The position numbers and the translations under genes were made by a program. 64,000 nt of DNA from Amycolatopsis sp. MtRt-6 (GTDB lineage Bacteria > Actinomycetota > Actinomycetes > Mycobacteriales > Pseudonocardiaceae): contig NZ_JADWPD010000042.1 of the NCBI RefSeq assembly GCF_017308975.1, positions 1 through 64,000 of the forward strand, given 5' to 3'. Below, piece after piece: positions 51,183-60,643 of the stretch. How positions within the stretch are numbered: the first letter of the stretch is position 1; each line of letters opens with the position of its first letter. Below the pieces are notes generated by a model, which saw nothing but the letters and a program-made list of their open reading frames with translations, had not been told where the DNA came from and searched no databases.

Positions 51183-53474
51183 TCAGCTCGGCAGGCCCCA
51201 CGCCGGGGCGGGACCCAGTGCGGGGACGTCCCGTGGCGCGAAGTCCGCCCGGCCACCCCGCGGGGTGACGACGGCGGTGCCGCCGCGCCGCAGCCCGATG
51301 GCGATCCGCCCGGGCCCGGCCGCCCGCCACGGCAGCCGGCGGCCGTGCTCGTCGCGGACGTCGACGTCCCCGGCGACGCCGTGCTGGAGCACCAGGGGTT
51401 CGCCGGCTTCGCTGCGCACGCGGACGAATTCAGTCCGGCCGTCGCGGCGGGAGGCGTCCACGAGGAACGCCCCTTCCGCGCGCAGCCCGGCGATCGAGGC
51501 GTCCCGCCAGGTCGCCGAGACCGACGGGAAGACCTTGAGCACCCCGCCGGAGCCCTGCATGAGCATGTCCACCACGGACTGTGCCGCGGTGATCGGGCTC
51601 TCGATGGCGAAGTTGGAGCCCTCGCGGTACATCGTGTTCGCGGTCAGCTCGGTGTCGGCCACGACGTTCCGGTCGAGGAAGAACTTCAGGTACCGCAACG
51701 CTTCTTCGGGCGCGTCCATCACCGAGCTCATCGACGACGCGGCCGCGTAGCTGTAGCCGTGCCACGCCGTCTGGTCGGCGGCCCAGTGGGTGAAGGTGCG
51801 CGTCATGATGTCCCGGTCGCCCGGGGAGTCCCAGACCTTTTCGCGCAGCGGGTACAGCCAGAGCAGGTGCGAGAAGTGCCGGTGCGACGCGGCCAGCGGA
51901 ACGCCGTCACCGATCAGGACTCCGGCAGCTGGGTCCTCGTGGTAGGGAACGAGTTTCGCGCCGATTTCCCGCCAGATCGGCACGCGCGGTTCGTCGAGGC
52001 GGAGAATCCGGGCGGAGTCGACGAGCGTGCGGGCCGCCCACCGGATCAGCGACAGGTCGTAGGTGCAGTCCGGCGCGTCGGCGTACTCCGGCGACCGGGT
52101 CAGCGGCAGGTGCAGGGCCCCGTCCGGGCCGGTGAACAGGAAGTGGCGGTAGAAGTTCAGCGCCTTGGCCAGTGTCGGGTAGAGGACGTCGCGGAGCACG
52201 CGCTTGTCCATGTGGTGGCGGTAGGCCAGCCAGACGTTGTGCAGGCCCCACAGCAGGTTCCCGGTCTGGTCGGTCTTGGACGTCGTCCCGGGGACGCCCA
52301 CCGAGCGCGTGCCACCGGGGCGCAGCCGCCAATCGCCCGGGTGCGAAAGGGCGTAGGTGTCGCCGTCGCGGTACGCGGGCGGGACGGACACCTCGAGATT
52401 CGCGTGGTCGCGCCGGAAGGTCTCGGTGACGGCGTCGAGCTCGGGGTGGTTGGTGCTGTTGACGATCGGGTAGGTGACCTGGACGTTGAGGTTCCACCAG
52501 ACGGCGGTCCAGCTGTTGCCGACCTCGGGGAACCACGGCCCCCACTCGGACACGACCGGCCCCTCCGCGCGGGTGGCGGCGGCGATCTTGTACAGCTGGA
52601 TCCAGTAGAAGCGCTGCACCTGCTTGTCGGGCACCGAGACGAAGCTGCGCCGGTGGTAGTCGTTCCACCAGCGGCGGTGCCGGGCGAGCAGGGCGTCCGG
52701 ACGGGCGGCAAGCGCTTTCCGCACGGCTTCTTTCGCCTCGGCGGTGTGCGTGGTGCCCGGGAAGCTGTATGCGACCGTGGCGGCGAACAGCCGTCTCGTG
52801 CCGATGACGCGTTCCTGCCACGCCGTGGTGTACCCGCCACCGGCGAGCAGGGGCTGGGCGCAGTAGCCGTCGGCCTGCTCGGGCGCCGGGTTGGCGACGT
52901 ACTCGGGCGGCTTGCGGACGGTCCGGGTGGTGGCGGATTCGAGGGGCTGGAACGCCCAGGCGGCTTTCGCTTCTCCCGCGCTCGGCGTCAGGGAGACGAG
53001 CAGCACGCCGAGGTCGTTGTGCACGACGGCGGAGAAGGCGACCGAACCCTGCGTGGTGGTGATGGTGCCGCCGAGCTCGGCGTTGTAGAGGTCGAGGGTC
53101 CAGTCGACGGCGGTGATCGCGCCGGCCAGGGTGAGTGTGAGGTAGCCGATCGGCAGGCGGGAGAGTCCGATGCCGGCTTCCCACTGGATGCGCTGGTCCT
53201 GCACCTGGGTGTGGCTCAGCATGAACTTGAGGGTTTCCGGCGTCTTCCCGGCGTAGACCTGGACGCCGAGGTAGCCGTTGGCGAGGAACGGGCCTTCCCG
53301 CCAGTTCTTCGGCAGCCGCCGCCAGAGCATCCGCGCATCGCCGGCGACATCCCGGTACGGGTCGGCTTTCGCGAGCGCGGGCGGGGCGGCCTGGGACCAC
53401 AAACCCCCGAAGGCGGCGGCCCCGGTCAGGACCGAGGCAGCGCGGAGCACCGTCCGCCGGGACACTGCGTCCAT
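51183..53474 (-). CDS. Tat-exported glycoside hydrolase, GH95-like (copy 2)
   Basis: 763 residues; GGAGG precedes the ATG. The Tat signal SRRTVLRAASVLTGAAAFGG and the same module order as copy 1 are seen: FYWIQLYKIAAATRAEGPVV, VWWNLNVQVTYP, PDCTYDLSLIRW, SHRHFSHLLWLYPL. Clearly a duplicate of the neighbouring gene, but diverged throughout, suggesting different linkage specificity. The two are co-transcribed. Confidence 0.82.
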   Translation of the reverse strand: MDAVSRRTVLRAASVLTGAAAFGGLWSQAAPPALAKADPYRDVAGDARMLWRRLPKNWREGPFLANGYLGVQVYAGKTPETLKFMLSHTQVQDQRIQWEAGIGLSRLPIGYLTLTLAGAITAVDWTLDLYNAELGGTITTTQGSVAFSAVVHNDLGVLLVSLTPSAGEAKAAWAFQPLESATTRTVRKPPEYVANPAPEQADGYCAQPLLAGGGYTTAWQERVIGTRRLFAATVAYSFPGTTHTAEAKEAVRKALAARPDALLARHRRWWNDYHRRSFVSVPDKQVQRFYWIQLYKIAAATRAEGPVVSEWGPWFPEVGNSWTAVWWNLNVQVTYPIVNSTNHPELDAVTETFRRDHANLEVSVPPAYRDGDTYALSHPGDWRLRPGGTRSVGVPGTTSKTDQTGNLLWGLHNVWLAYRHHMDKRVLRDVLYPTLAKALNFYRHFLFTGPDGALHLPLTRSPEYADAPDCTYDLSLIRWAARTLVDSARILRLDEPRVPIWREIGAKLVPYHEDPAAGVLIGDGVPLAASHRHFSHLLWLYPLREKVWDSPGDRDIMTRTFTHWAADQTAWHGYSYAAASSMSSVMDAPEEALRYLKFFLDRNVVADTELTANTMYREGSNFAIESPITAAQSVVDMLMQGSGGVLKVFPSVSATWRDASIAGLRAEGAFLVDASRRDGRTEFVRVRSEAGEPLVLQHGVAGDVDVRDEHGRRLPWRAAGPGRIAIGLRRGGTAVVTPRGGRADFAPRDVPALGPAPAWGLPS

Positions 53475-53599
53475 GAAGCATCCTCCGAATTCATACTACG
53501 TTTCGGCGAGATCATGCGGCGGCGTCCGGTCATACTTGCAGAGGGCAGCCCAAAATGCCAGGGATGTTCACCCGGAAAGCGGCAGAGACATCCGATGAA

Positions 53600-55003
53600 T
53601 CAGGGAAGTGGCGGCAGCGCCGGCGTGTGCAGCCAGCGGGTGAAGAACGCCCCCAGCGGCCGCCCGGCCTGCGCCTCCGCCGCGGCCACGAACGCCTCCG
53701 TGGTGACCAGCCCGTGCCGGTACTCCGCCGCCCACGACTTCAGCAGTGCGAAGAACGCCGGGTCCCCCAGCTCCGCCCGCAGCGCGTGCAGCGTCAACCC
53801 GCCGCGCTTGTAGACGCGCTCGTCGAACATCCGGGCCACCCCGGGGTCGGCGATCCGGACGTCCGCCGGCTTGGCCTTGACGCGGGCGTACCAGCTCGCG
53901 GCCAGCGCCGCGGCGGACGGCCCGCCGATCTCCTCGGACCACAGCCACTCCGCGTACGTCGCGAAGCCCTCGTTCAGCCAGATGTGGCGCCAGTCCGCCA
54001 CCGTCAGGCTGTTGCCGAACCACTGGTGGGCCAGCTCGTGCAGCACGAGCCGCTCGTGGGTGCGGCGGCCGTCGACGTGGTTGGCGCCGAAGATCGCCAT
54101 CCCCTGGGCCTCGATCGGGTCGTCGAGGTCGTCGTCGGTGATCACGATGACGTACTCGGCGAACGGGTACGGGCCGAACAGCCGCTGCAGGAACTCCATC
54201 ATCCGGCCCTGCCGCCCGAAGTCGCGCTCGAACGCGCGCCGCAGCCGCGGAGGTACCGCCGCGTGCTGCGGGACCGTCGGGGTGACCGACTCGACGCCGC
54301 CGCGGCCGAAGCCGAGGCTCAGGAGGCGTCCGGCCGCCCCCGCGGGTGATCCCCAGCCGCGGCCGGTCAGCTCGACGTCGTCGTAGCGGCCGATCTGGAC
54401 GCTCATCAGGTACGTCGCCGTCGGCTCCGGCCGCTCGAAGACCCAGCGGGTCGTGCTCGCCGACGTCGAGCGCTCGACCAGGGTTCCGGTGACCGCGACC
54501 AGGTACGGCGACGCCGTCGTCACGCTCACCCGGTACGCCGCCTTGTCCGCCGGGTGGTCGTTGCACGGGAACCACGACGGCGCCCCGACCGGCTGGCTCG
54601 CCACCAGCGCGCCGTCGGTCAGCTCGTCCCAGCCGACGTCACCCCAGCGGCTGCCCACCGGGCGCGGGTTGCCGACGTAGTGGACCTCGACCGTGAACAC
54701 CGCGCCCGCCGGGATCGGCTTCGCCGGCTTGACGTGCAGCTTCACGCCGCGCTTGAGGTACTTCGCGGCCTTCCCGTCGACCAGCACCCGGTTGATCCGG
54801 AACTCGCCGAAGTCGAGGCTGACGCGGGACAGCGCCTGCGTCGCCTCCGCGGTGATCACCGCCGACGCCGAAAGCCGGTTCGGTGCGACCTTGTAGTCGA
54901 GGGTCAGGTCGTAGTGCCGGGTCCGGTAGCCGCCGTTGCCGTGCGCGGGCAGGTACGGGTCGCCGGAGGTGTCCGCGCCGGGAGCGGGAGCCTTCGAAAT
55001 CAC
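53600..55003 (-). CDS. M1-family zinc aminopeptidase
   Basis: 467 residues from GTG. N-terminal domain YRTRHYDLTLDYKVAPNRLS, catalytic segment GANHVDGRRTHERLVLHELAHQWFGN, with HELAH zinc motif and the second Glu in NEGFATYAEWLW, and Tyr in VYKRGG. No signal peptide. M1 enzymes remove N-terminal residues. It is 80 bases downstream of the Pls-type synthetase and on the same strand. Peptidases of this class are known as degrading enzymes for epsilon-poly-lysine, so a product-processing or self-protection role is possible. Confidence 0.9.
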   Translation of the reverse strand: MISKAPAPGADTSGDPYLPAHGNGGYRTRHYDLTLDYKVAPNRLSASAVITAEATQALSRVSLDFGEFRINRVLVDGKAAKYLKRGVKLHVKPAKPIPAGAVFTVEVHYVGNPRPVGSRWGDVGWDELTDGALVASQPVGAPSWFPCNDHPADKAAYRVSVTTASPYLVAVTGTLVERSTSASTTRWVFERPEPTATYLMSVQIGRYDDVELTGRGWGSPAGAAGRLLSLGFGRGGVESVTPTVPQHAAVPPRLRRAFERDFGRQGRMMEFLQRLFGPYPFAEYVIVITDDDLDDPIEAQGMAIFGANHVDGRRTHERLVLHELAHQWFGNSLTVADWRHIWLNEGFATYAEWLWSEEIGGPSAAALAASWYARVKAKPADVRIADPGVARMFDERVYKRGGLTLHALRAELGDPAFFALLKSWAAEYRHGLVTTEAFVAAAEAQAGRPLGAFFTRWLHTPALPPLP

Positions 55004-55083
55004 CCGTGGCGAACCTTTCGTCGTGCGTGCTGGAACCAGGCTCGCACGAACGGGTGAGTCCGGCGCGCCTGGCCCTGCTTTCG

Positions 55084-58000
55084 TTACTTACCCGGCCAGG
55101 CCGAGATCGGGTTGCCGAGCCAGCGGGTGTCGGCCGGCACCTCGTCGCCGCGGGTCACCAGCGAACCCGGGCCGACCGTGGTGCGCGCGCCGATGCCCGC
55201 GCCCGGCAGCACGATGCCGTGCGGGCCGAGCGTCGCGCCCTCGCCGAGGGTCACCCGGGACATGCTCATGATCCGGTCGTGGAACAGGTGCGTCTGCACG
55301 ACGCAGCCGCGGTTGATCGTCGCGCCGTCGCCCAGCGACACCAGGTCCGCCTCCGGCAGCCAGTACGTCTCCAGCCAGACGCCGCGGCCGATCTTGACGC
55401 CCATCGTGCGCAGCCACGCGGTCAGCAGGGGCGTGCCGCCGACCGAGCCGATCAGCCACGGCACCGCGAGGGCCTCGACGAACGTGTCGGCCAGCTCGTT
55501 GCGCCAGACGAAGGAGCTCCACAGCGGGTGGTCGACTTCGCGGAACTTGCCGACCAGCAGCCACTTCATCGCCGTCGCCGTCAGCGCCGCGACGATCCCG
55601 GCGGCCAGCAGCGCGGGTCCGGCCAGCAGCGCGGCGACGCCGAAGCCGAACGCCGACGCCGTCCACAGCAGGCCGAAGGCGACCACGACGGTCAGCGCGA
55701 CGCCGCACATCACCGGGATGATCCGGCACAGCTCGACCAGTGCCCGCGCCGCCTTGAGGTGCAGCGCCGGGGTGTAGGTGCGGCTCGTGTCGGCCTCGCC
55801 GACCGCGCGGCGGACCGGCAGCGGCGGCATGCCGAGGTACGACGAGCCCTTCTTCGCCTTCAGCGGCGTCGAGGACAGCACGCCGACCAGGCCGCGCTTC
55901 GGCACCGAACGGCCGGGCGCGGTCATCCCCGAGTTGCCGAGGAAGGCCTGCTTGCCGATCCGCGCCGGGGCGACGTGCAGCCAGCCGTGGCCGAGTTCGT
56001 AGGTGGCGACCATCGTGTCGTCGGCGAGGAACGCGCCGCTGTCGACCTTGGTCATCTTCGGCAGCGCCAGCACCGTCGACGCCTCGACGTTGCGGCCCAC
56101 CTTCGCGCCGAGCAGCCGCAGCCACACCGGCGTGAACAGGCTGGCGTACAACGGGAACAGGCCTTCGCGGGCCATGCTCATCAGGCGCTCGGTGGCCCAG
56201 ACCTGCCAGGCGACGCGGCCGTGCACCGGGTGGTAGCCCTCGACCATGCCGATGCTCAGCGTCCGGACGCCGACGAGCACGAGCAGCATGTACGCCAGGA
56301 AGTACGCGGCCGTCGCGACCGGGACGAAGATCATCGCGCGGGTGAAGGCGTCGAGCAGCGTCGGGGCGCCGGAAATCGCGTAGCCGAGCACCGCCACACC
56401 GGCCAGCGCCGCGATGCCGGGCAGGAAGCCGAGGAGCAGCGAGGTCGCGCCGTAGACAGCGGCCCAGAAGTGCGACCGCGGCGGGCGGCTCGACGGCCAC
56501 TTCAGCGCGTCCCGCTCGTCCTTGCCGACGCGGGTGGCGGGCGAACCGGCCCAGCGCTGCCCGGCCGGGACGGCGCCGCGGACGGTCGAGCCCGCCGCGA
56601 TCTCCGCGCCCTTGCCGATGCGGACACCCGGGAACAGCGTGCTGCGCGCGCCGACGCGGGCTTCGGCGCCCACGCGGACCTTGCCGATGTGCACGACGTC
56701 GCCGTCGACCCAGTGGCCGGACAGGTCGACCTCGGGCTCGATCGCGGCGCCGCGGCCCAGCTTGAGGAAGCCGGTGACCGGCGGCGGCGAGTGCAGGTCG
56801 ACGTCCTTGCCGATCCGCGCGCCGAGCGCCTTCGCGTACGTCGTCATCCAGGACGCGCCGGCGACGCTGTCCGCGCCGCTGAACTCGGCGAGCTTCTCGG
56901 CCGTCCACAGGCGCAAGTGGACACTCCCGCCGCGCGGGTACGTGCCGGGGCGGACGCCGGACAGCAGCACGCGCGCGCCACCGGCGGCGATCGCGATCCG
57001 GCCCGCCGGGCTGAACAGCACCAGCCAGGCCAGGCCGACCCACGCCCAGCTCAGCGTCGGCGCCCAGGCGAACCCGAGCAGGGCCAGGACGTTCGACAGC
57101 GCGGCGGCGAGCGTCGCCCAGCGCAGGCCGACCAGGCCCATCAGCGGGACCATCAGCAGCGTCTGGACGACACCGGCGCGGCGTTTGGTCGGCGCGATGT
57201 CCCGGCGTTCGGTGGCCTGGCCGCTCAGCGCGTCCAGCATCGCGGCGAGTGCGCCCAGCTTGGGGTGGGCGTAGATGTCGGCGACCGACACCTGCGGGTG
57301 CCGGGTGCGGATGCGGGCGACCACCTGCGCGGCGGTCAGGCTGCCGCCGCCGTGGGTGAAGAAGTCGGCCTTCGGGCTGTCGACCGAGACGCCGAGGATT
57401 TCGGCCCAGCCTTCGGCGAGCCACGTCTCGGTCGGGGTCAGCCCGGAAGCCTCCACTGTGGACAGCGGCCACGGGAGGGCGTTGCGGTCGACCTTGCCGG
57501 ACGTCCGCGTCGGCAGGTCGTCGACGACGGCCAGCAGCGGCACCAGCGCGGCGGGCAGCTGCTCACGCAGGCGGGTCGCGGCCTGGTCGTGGTCGAACTC
57601 CGCGTCGCCGGGGACGACGTACCCGACGAGGACCTGGTTGCCGGCCTTGGTGCGGCGGATCGCGGCGGCCGCGCCCTGCACACCCGGCAGCGCCTGCAGC
57701 GCGGCGTCGACCTCGCCCAGCTCGATGCGGCGGCCGCCGAGCTTGACCTGCTCGTCGAGGCGGCCGAGGAACAGCAGGCCCGCTTCTTCCGCGCGGACCA
57801 TGTCGCCGGAGCGGTAGGCGCGCTGCCAGCCCAGCGACGGCAGCGGCGCGAACTTCTCGGCGTCCTTGGCTTCGTCGAGGTAGCGGGCCAGGCCGACACC
57901 GCCGATGACGAGCTCGCCGGTCTCGCCCATGGCGACCGGCTTCCCCTCGTCGTTGACGACGGCGAGCTGCCAGCCGGCGAGCGGGAGGCCGATGCGGACC

Positions 58001-58968
58001 GGGCCGTCGCCGGTCAGCTGCGCGGCGCAGGCGACGACGGTGGCCTCGGTCGGGCCGTAGGTGTTCCAGACTTCGCGGCCTTCGACGGCGACGCGCTCGG
58101 CCAGCTCCGGCGGGCAGGCCTCGCCGCCGAAGATGAGCAGGCGGACGTCTTCGAGCGCGTCGGCGGGCCACAGCGCGGCCAGCGTCGGCACGGTGGACAC
58201 GACGGTGATGCGCTGCGCGACCAGCCACGGGCCGAGGTCGACGCCGGTGCGGACCAGCGCGCGGGGCGCCGGGACCAGGCAGGCGCCGTGGCGCCAGGCC
58301 AGCCACATCTCTTCGCAGGAGGCGTCGAAGGCGACGCTCAGGCCGGCCAGGACGCGGTCGCCGGGACCGATCGGCTCGTCGGTGAGGAAGAGCTCGGCCT
58401 CGGCGTCGACGAAGGCGGCGGCACTCGCGTGGGTGACCGCGACACCCTTGGGCTTGCCGGTGGAACCGGAGGTGAAGATGATCCACGCGTCGTCGGCCGG
58501 GCTGGGGACGCCGTCACGGCCGCCGGGCGTCGAGTGGACCTCGATCTTGCCGTCGGTGGCGACGGCGGCGACCTGCGCCTCCTCGAAGACCAGCTCGGCG
58601 CGCTCGTCGGGGTCGTCGGCGTCGACCGGCACGTAGGCGGCGCCGACGGACAGGGTGGCGAGGATGGCGATGTACAGCTCGGCGGTGCCGGAGGAGATCC
58701 GGATGCCGACGCGGTCGCCGAGGCCCACGCCGTAGCTCTTGAGGCGGCGGCCGTAACCGTCGATCTCGTCGAGGAGCCGCCGGTAGGTCAGGGTGGTGGT
58801 GCCGTCGTCGATCGCGGCCGCGTTGGGGTGCCGTTCGGCGGTGGCGGCCAGGACGTCGAGGAGGGTGCGCTCGCCGGCCGCGAGACCGGACCAGAACAGG
58901 GCGCGGTCGGCGACCGGCGCGAGCGTGACCTCGGGGGTGGATCCGGTGGGTTCGATCGTGACGGTCAT
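55084..58968 (-). CDS. Pls/PosA-type membrane-bound NRPS-like polymer synthetase
   Basis: 1294 residues; ATG at 58968 with GGTGAG upstream. The adenylation domain covers about 30-505 (FTSGSTGKPKGV at 165-176, FDASCEE, NTYGPTEATVV 302-312, catalytic Lys 492 in TSGKVDRNAL). The carrier domain has Ser 543 in FFTHGGGSLTAAQ. Several membrane spans follow from about 595, interleaved with three left-handed beta-helix (hexapeptide acyltransferase-like) regions, e.g. IGKGAEIAAGSTVRGAVPAG and LGEGATLGPHGIVLPG. This A-T-TM-C-like plan is that of epsilon-poly-lysine synthetase. By eye the ten pocket residues read D-A-E-S-I-G-T-V-V-K; the acidic third residue suits a basic amino acid. The product is not known. 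Confidence 0.88.
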   Translation of the reverse strand: MTVTIEPTGSTPEVTLAPVADRALFWSGLAAGERTLLDVLAATAERHPNAAAIDDGTTTLTYRRLLDEIDGYGRRLKSYGVGLGDRVGIRISSGTAELYIAILATLSVGAAYVPVDADDPDERAELVFEEAQVAAVATDGKIEVHSTPGGRDGVPSPADDAWIIFTSGSTGKPKGVAVTHASAAAFVDAEAELFLTDEPIGPGDRVLAGLSVAFDASCEEMWLAWRHGACLVPAPRALVRTGVDLGPWLVAQRITVVSTVPTLAALWPADALEDVRLLIFGGEACPPELAERVAVEGREVWNTYGPTEATVVACAAQLTGDGPVRIGLPLAGWQLAVVNDEGKPVAMGETGELVIGGVGLARYLDEAKDAEKFAPLPSLGWQRAYRSGDMVRAEEAGLLFLGRLDEQVKLGGRRIELGEVDAALQALPGVQGAAAAIRRTKAGNQVLVGYVVPGDAEFDHDQAATRLREQLPAALVPLLAVVDDLPTRTSGKVDRNALPWPLSTVEASGLTPTETWLAEGWAEILGVSVDSPKADFFTHGGGSLTAAQVVARIRTRHPQVSVADIYAHPKLGALAAMLDALSGQATERRDIAPTKRRAGVVQTLLMVPLMGLVGLRWATLAAALSNVLALLGFAWAPTLSWAWVGLAWLVLFSPAGRIAIAAGGARVLLSGVRPGTYPRGGSVHLRLWTAEKLAEFSGADSVAGASWMTTYAKALGARIGKDVDLHSPPPVTGFLKLGRGAAIEPEVDLSGHWVDGDVVHIGKVRVGAEARVGARSTLFPGVRIGKGAEIAAGSTVRGAVPAGQRWAGSPATRVGKDERDALKWPSSRPPRSHFWAAVYGATSLLLGFLPGIAALAGVAVLGYAISGAPTLLDAFTRAMIFVPVATAAYFLAYMLLVLVGVRTLSIGMVEGYHPVHGRVAWQVWATERLMSMAREGLFPLYASLFTPVWLRLLGAKVGRNVEASTVLALPKMTKVDSGAFLADDTMVATYELGHGWLHVAPARIGKQAFLGNSGMTAPGRSVPKRGLVGVLSSTPLKAKKGSSYLGMPPLPVRRAVGEADTSRTYTPALHLKAARALVELCRIIPVMCGVALTVVVAFGLLWTASAFGFGVAALLAGPALLAAGIVAALTATAMKWLLVGKFREVDHPLWSSFVWRNELADTFVEALAVPWLIGSVGGTPLLTAWLRTMGVKIGRGVWLETYWLPEADLVSLGDGATINRGCVVQTHLFHDRIMSMSRVTLGEGATLGPHGIVLPGAGIGARTTVGPGSLVTRGDEVPADTRWLGNPISAWPGK

Positions 58969-59046
58969 CGGCCGCTCACCTCGACCGTGCCGCGGACGTG
59001 CCGGGACGAACCATGGGCGCGCAAGCCCACCACTCACCTTTCGGGA

Positions 59047-59077
59047 GCCTCAACCGGGCTTGCTCTCCGGTTGAGGC
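59047..59077 (-). terminator. Hairpin after der
   Basis: GCCTCAACCGG, loop GCTTGCTCT, CCGGTTGAGGC, an 11-bp perfect stem between the der stop and the Pls-type start on the minus strand. Confidence 0.7.
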
Positions 59078-59166
59078 GCCCGCAACGACCTTCCACCATA
59101 CCCGCGGATCACCGAAAGATATCCACAGGGTCACGCTCGCGTGTCGGACCTCACGCCCGGTGACGC

Positions 59167-60627
59167 CTACCGCTTGCGCGCGGCCTTTCCGCCGACCTTC
59201 GGCTTCGCCTTCTTTTCGCGAACCCGGACGTTCACCCGGACGGGGCTGCCGGTGAAGCCGAACTGCTCGCGGAACTTGCGCTCGATGAACCGGCGGTAGC
59301 CCGCCTCGAGGAAGCCGGTCGTGAACAGCACCAGCGTCGGCGGGCGGATGCCGGCCTGGGTCGCGAACAGCACCTTCGGCTGCTTGCCCGAGCGGACCGG
59401 CGGCGGCGTCGCGGCGATCAGGTCGGACAGCCACGCGTTGAGCTGGCCGGTCGGTACCCGCTGGTCCCACGACTTCAGCGCGGTCCGCAGCGCCGGTGCC
59501 AGCTTGCGCACCGAACGGCCGGTCAGCGCCGAGATGTTGACCTTCTCCGCCCACGGCACGCGGACGAGGCCGCGGTCGAGCTCGCGGACCATCGCGTGCC
59601 GGCGGTCCTCGTCGACCAGGTCCCACTTGTTGAACGCCAGCACGCAGGCGCGGCCGGCCTCGACGACCATGGTCAGCACCCGCAGGTCCTGTTCGGACAT
59701 CGGCTCGGCCGCGTCCAGCAGCACGATCGCGACCTCGGCCGCGTCGATGGCGGTCTTGGTGCGCAGCGACGCGTAGTACTCGGCGCCCGCCGCGAAGTTG
59801 ACGCGCTTGCGCAGGCCCGCCGTGTCCACGAACCGCCAGGTCTCGCCGTCCAGCTCGACCAGCGAGTCGACCGGGTCGACTGTGGTGCCCGCGACCGAGT
59901 CGACGACCGAGCGCTCCTCGCCGGACAGCTTGTTGAGCAGGCTCGACTTGCCGACGTTCGGCTTGCCGACCAGCGCGACGCGCCGCGGCCCCGACGTCGC
60001 GCCGCCGCCCTCGCGCGGCGCCTCGGGCAGGGCCTTGAGGATGGCGTCGAGCAGGTCGCCGGAGCTGCGGCCGTGCAGCGCGCTGACCGGGTGCGGCTCG
60101 CCGAGGCCGAGCGACCACAGCGACGCGGTGTCCGCGAGCAGCCGGTCGTCGTCGACCTTGTTCGCGGCCAGCAGGACCGGCTTCTTCGAGCGGCGCAGGA
60201 CCTTGGAGACGGCCTCGTCGGTCGCGGTCGCGCCGACCGTGGCGTCGATGACCAGCAGGATGGCGTCCGCGGTCTGCATGGCCAGCTCGGCCTGGGCGGC
60301 GACGGAGGCCTGCAGCCCGGTCGCGTCCGGCTCCCAGCCGCCGGTGTCGACCAGGGTGAACCGGCGCCCGCCCCAGTAGGCGTCGTAGGCGACGCGGTCG
60401 CGGGTCACGCCGGGGACGTCCTGCACGACGGCTTCGCGCCGGCCGAGGATGCGGTTGACCAGCGTCGACTTGCCCACGTTGGGCCGGCCGACGACGGCGA
60501 GCACCGGTTGCCCGAGCGCGGCCTCCTCGGCCGCTTCCGCCGCCTCGATCTGCGCGTCGAGCGCGGCGAATTCGGTCTCGTCGGACCAGGTGCCGTCGAC
60601 TTCGCCGACGCTTTCGTACTCTTCCAT
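59167..60627 (-). CDS. der: Ribosome biogenesis GTPase Der
   Basis: 486 residues. Two tandem GTPase domains: GRPNVGKS (47-54) with DTGGWEP and NKVDDD, then GKPNVGKS with DTAGLRKR and NKWDLVDED, and a C-terminal KH-like domain ending in a basic tail (REKKAKPKVGGKAARKR). An acidic N-terminal extension of about 38 residues is usual in actinobacteria. Needed for 50S subunit maturation. Last gene of cmk-plsC-der. Confidence 0.97.
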   Translation of the reverse strand: MEEYESVGEVDGTWSDETEFAALDAQIEAAEAAEEAALGQPVLAVVGRPNVGKSTLVNRILGRREAVVQDVPGVTRDRVAYDAYWGGRRFTLVDTGGWEPDATGLQASVAAQAELAMQTADAILLVIDATVGATATDEAVSKVLRRSKKPVLLAANKVDDDRLLADTASLWSLGLGEPHPVSALHGRSSGDLLDAILKALPEAPREGGGATSGPRRVALVGKPNVGKSSLLNKLSGEERSVVDSVAGTTVDPVDSLVELDGETWRFVDTAGLRKRVNFAAGAEYYASLRTKTAIDAAEVAIVLLDAAEPMSEQDLRVLTMVVEAGRACVLAFNKWDLVDEDRRHAMVRELDRGLVRVPWAEKVNISALTGRSVRKLAPALRTALKSWDQRVPTGQLNAWLSDLIAATPPPVRSGKQPKVLFATQAGIRPPTLVLFTTGFLEAGYRRFIERKFREQFGFTGSPVRVNVRVREKKAKPKVGGKAARKR

Positions 60628-60643
60628 TGGAACCTGATTTCCC

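Noticed and set aside
48748..51750. 1000-residue open frame on the plus strand
   Set aside because: Mirror of the GH95-like and cyclophilin genes; no recognisable domain.
54883..59163. 1426-residue open frame on the plus strand
   Set aside because: Antisense to the Pls-type synthetase. Its composition is Arg/Asp/Gly/Val-rich without motifs, as expected for a mirror frame in high-GC DNA, while the minus strand has full domain structure.
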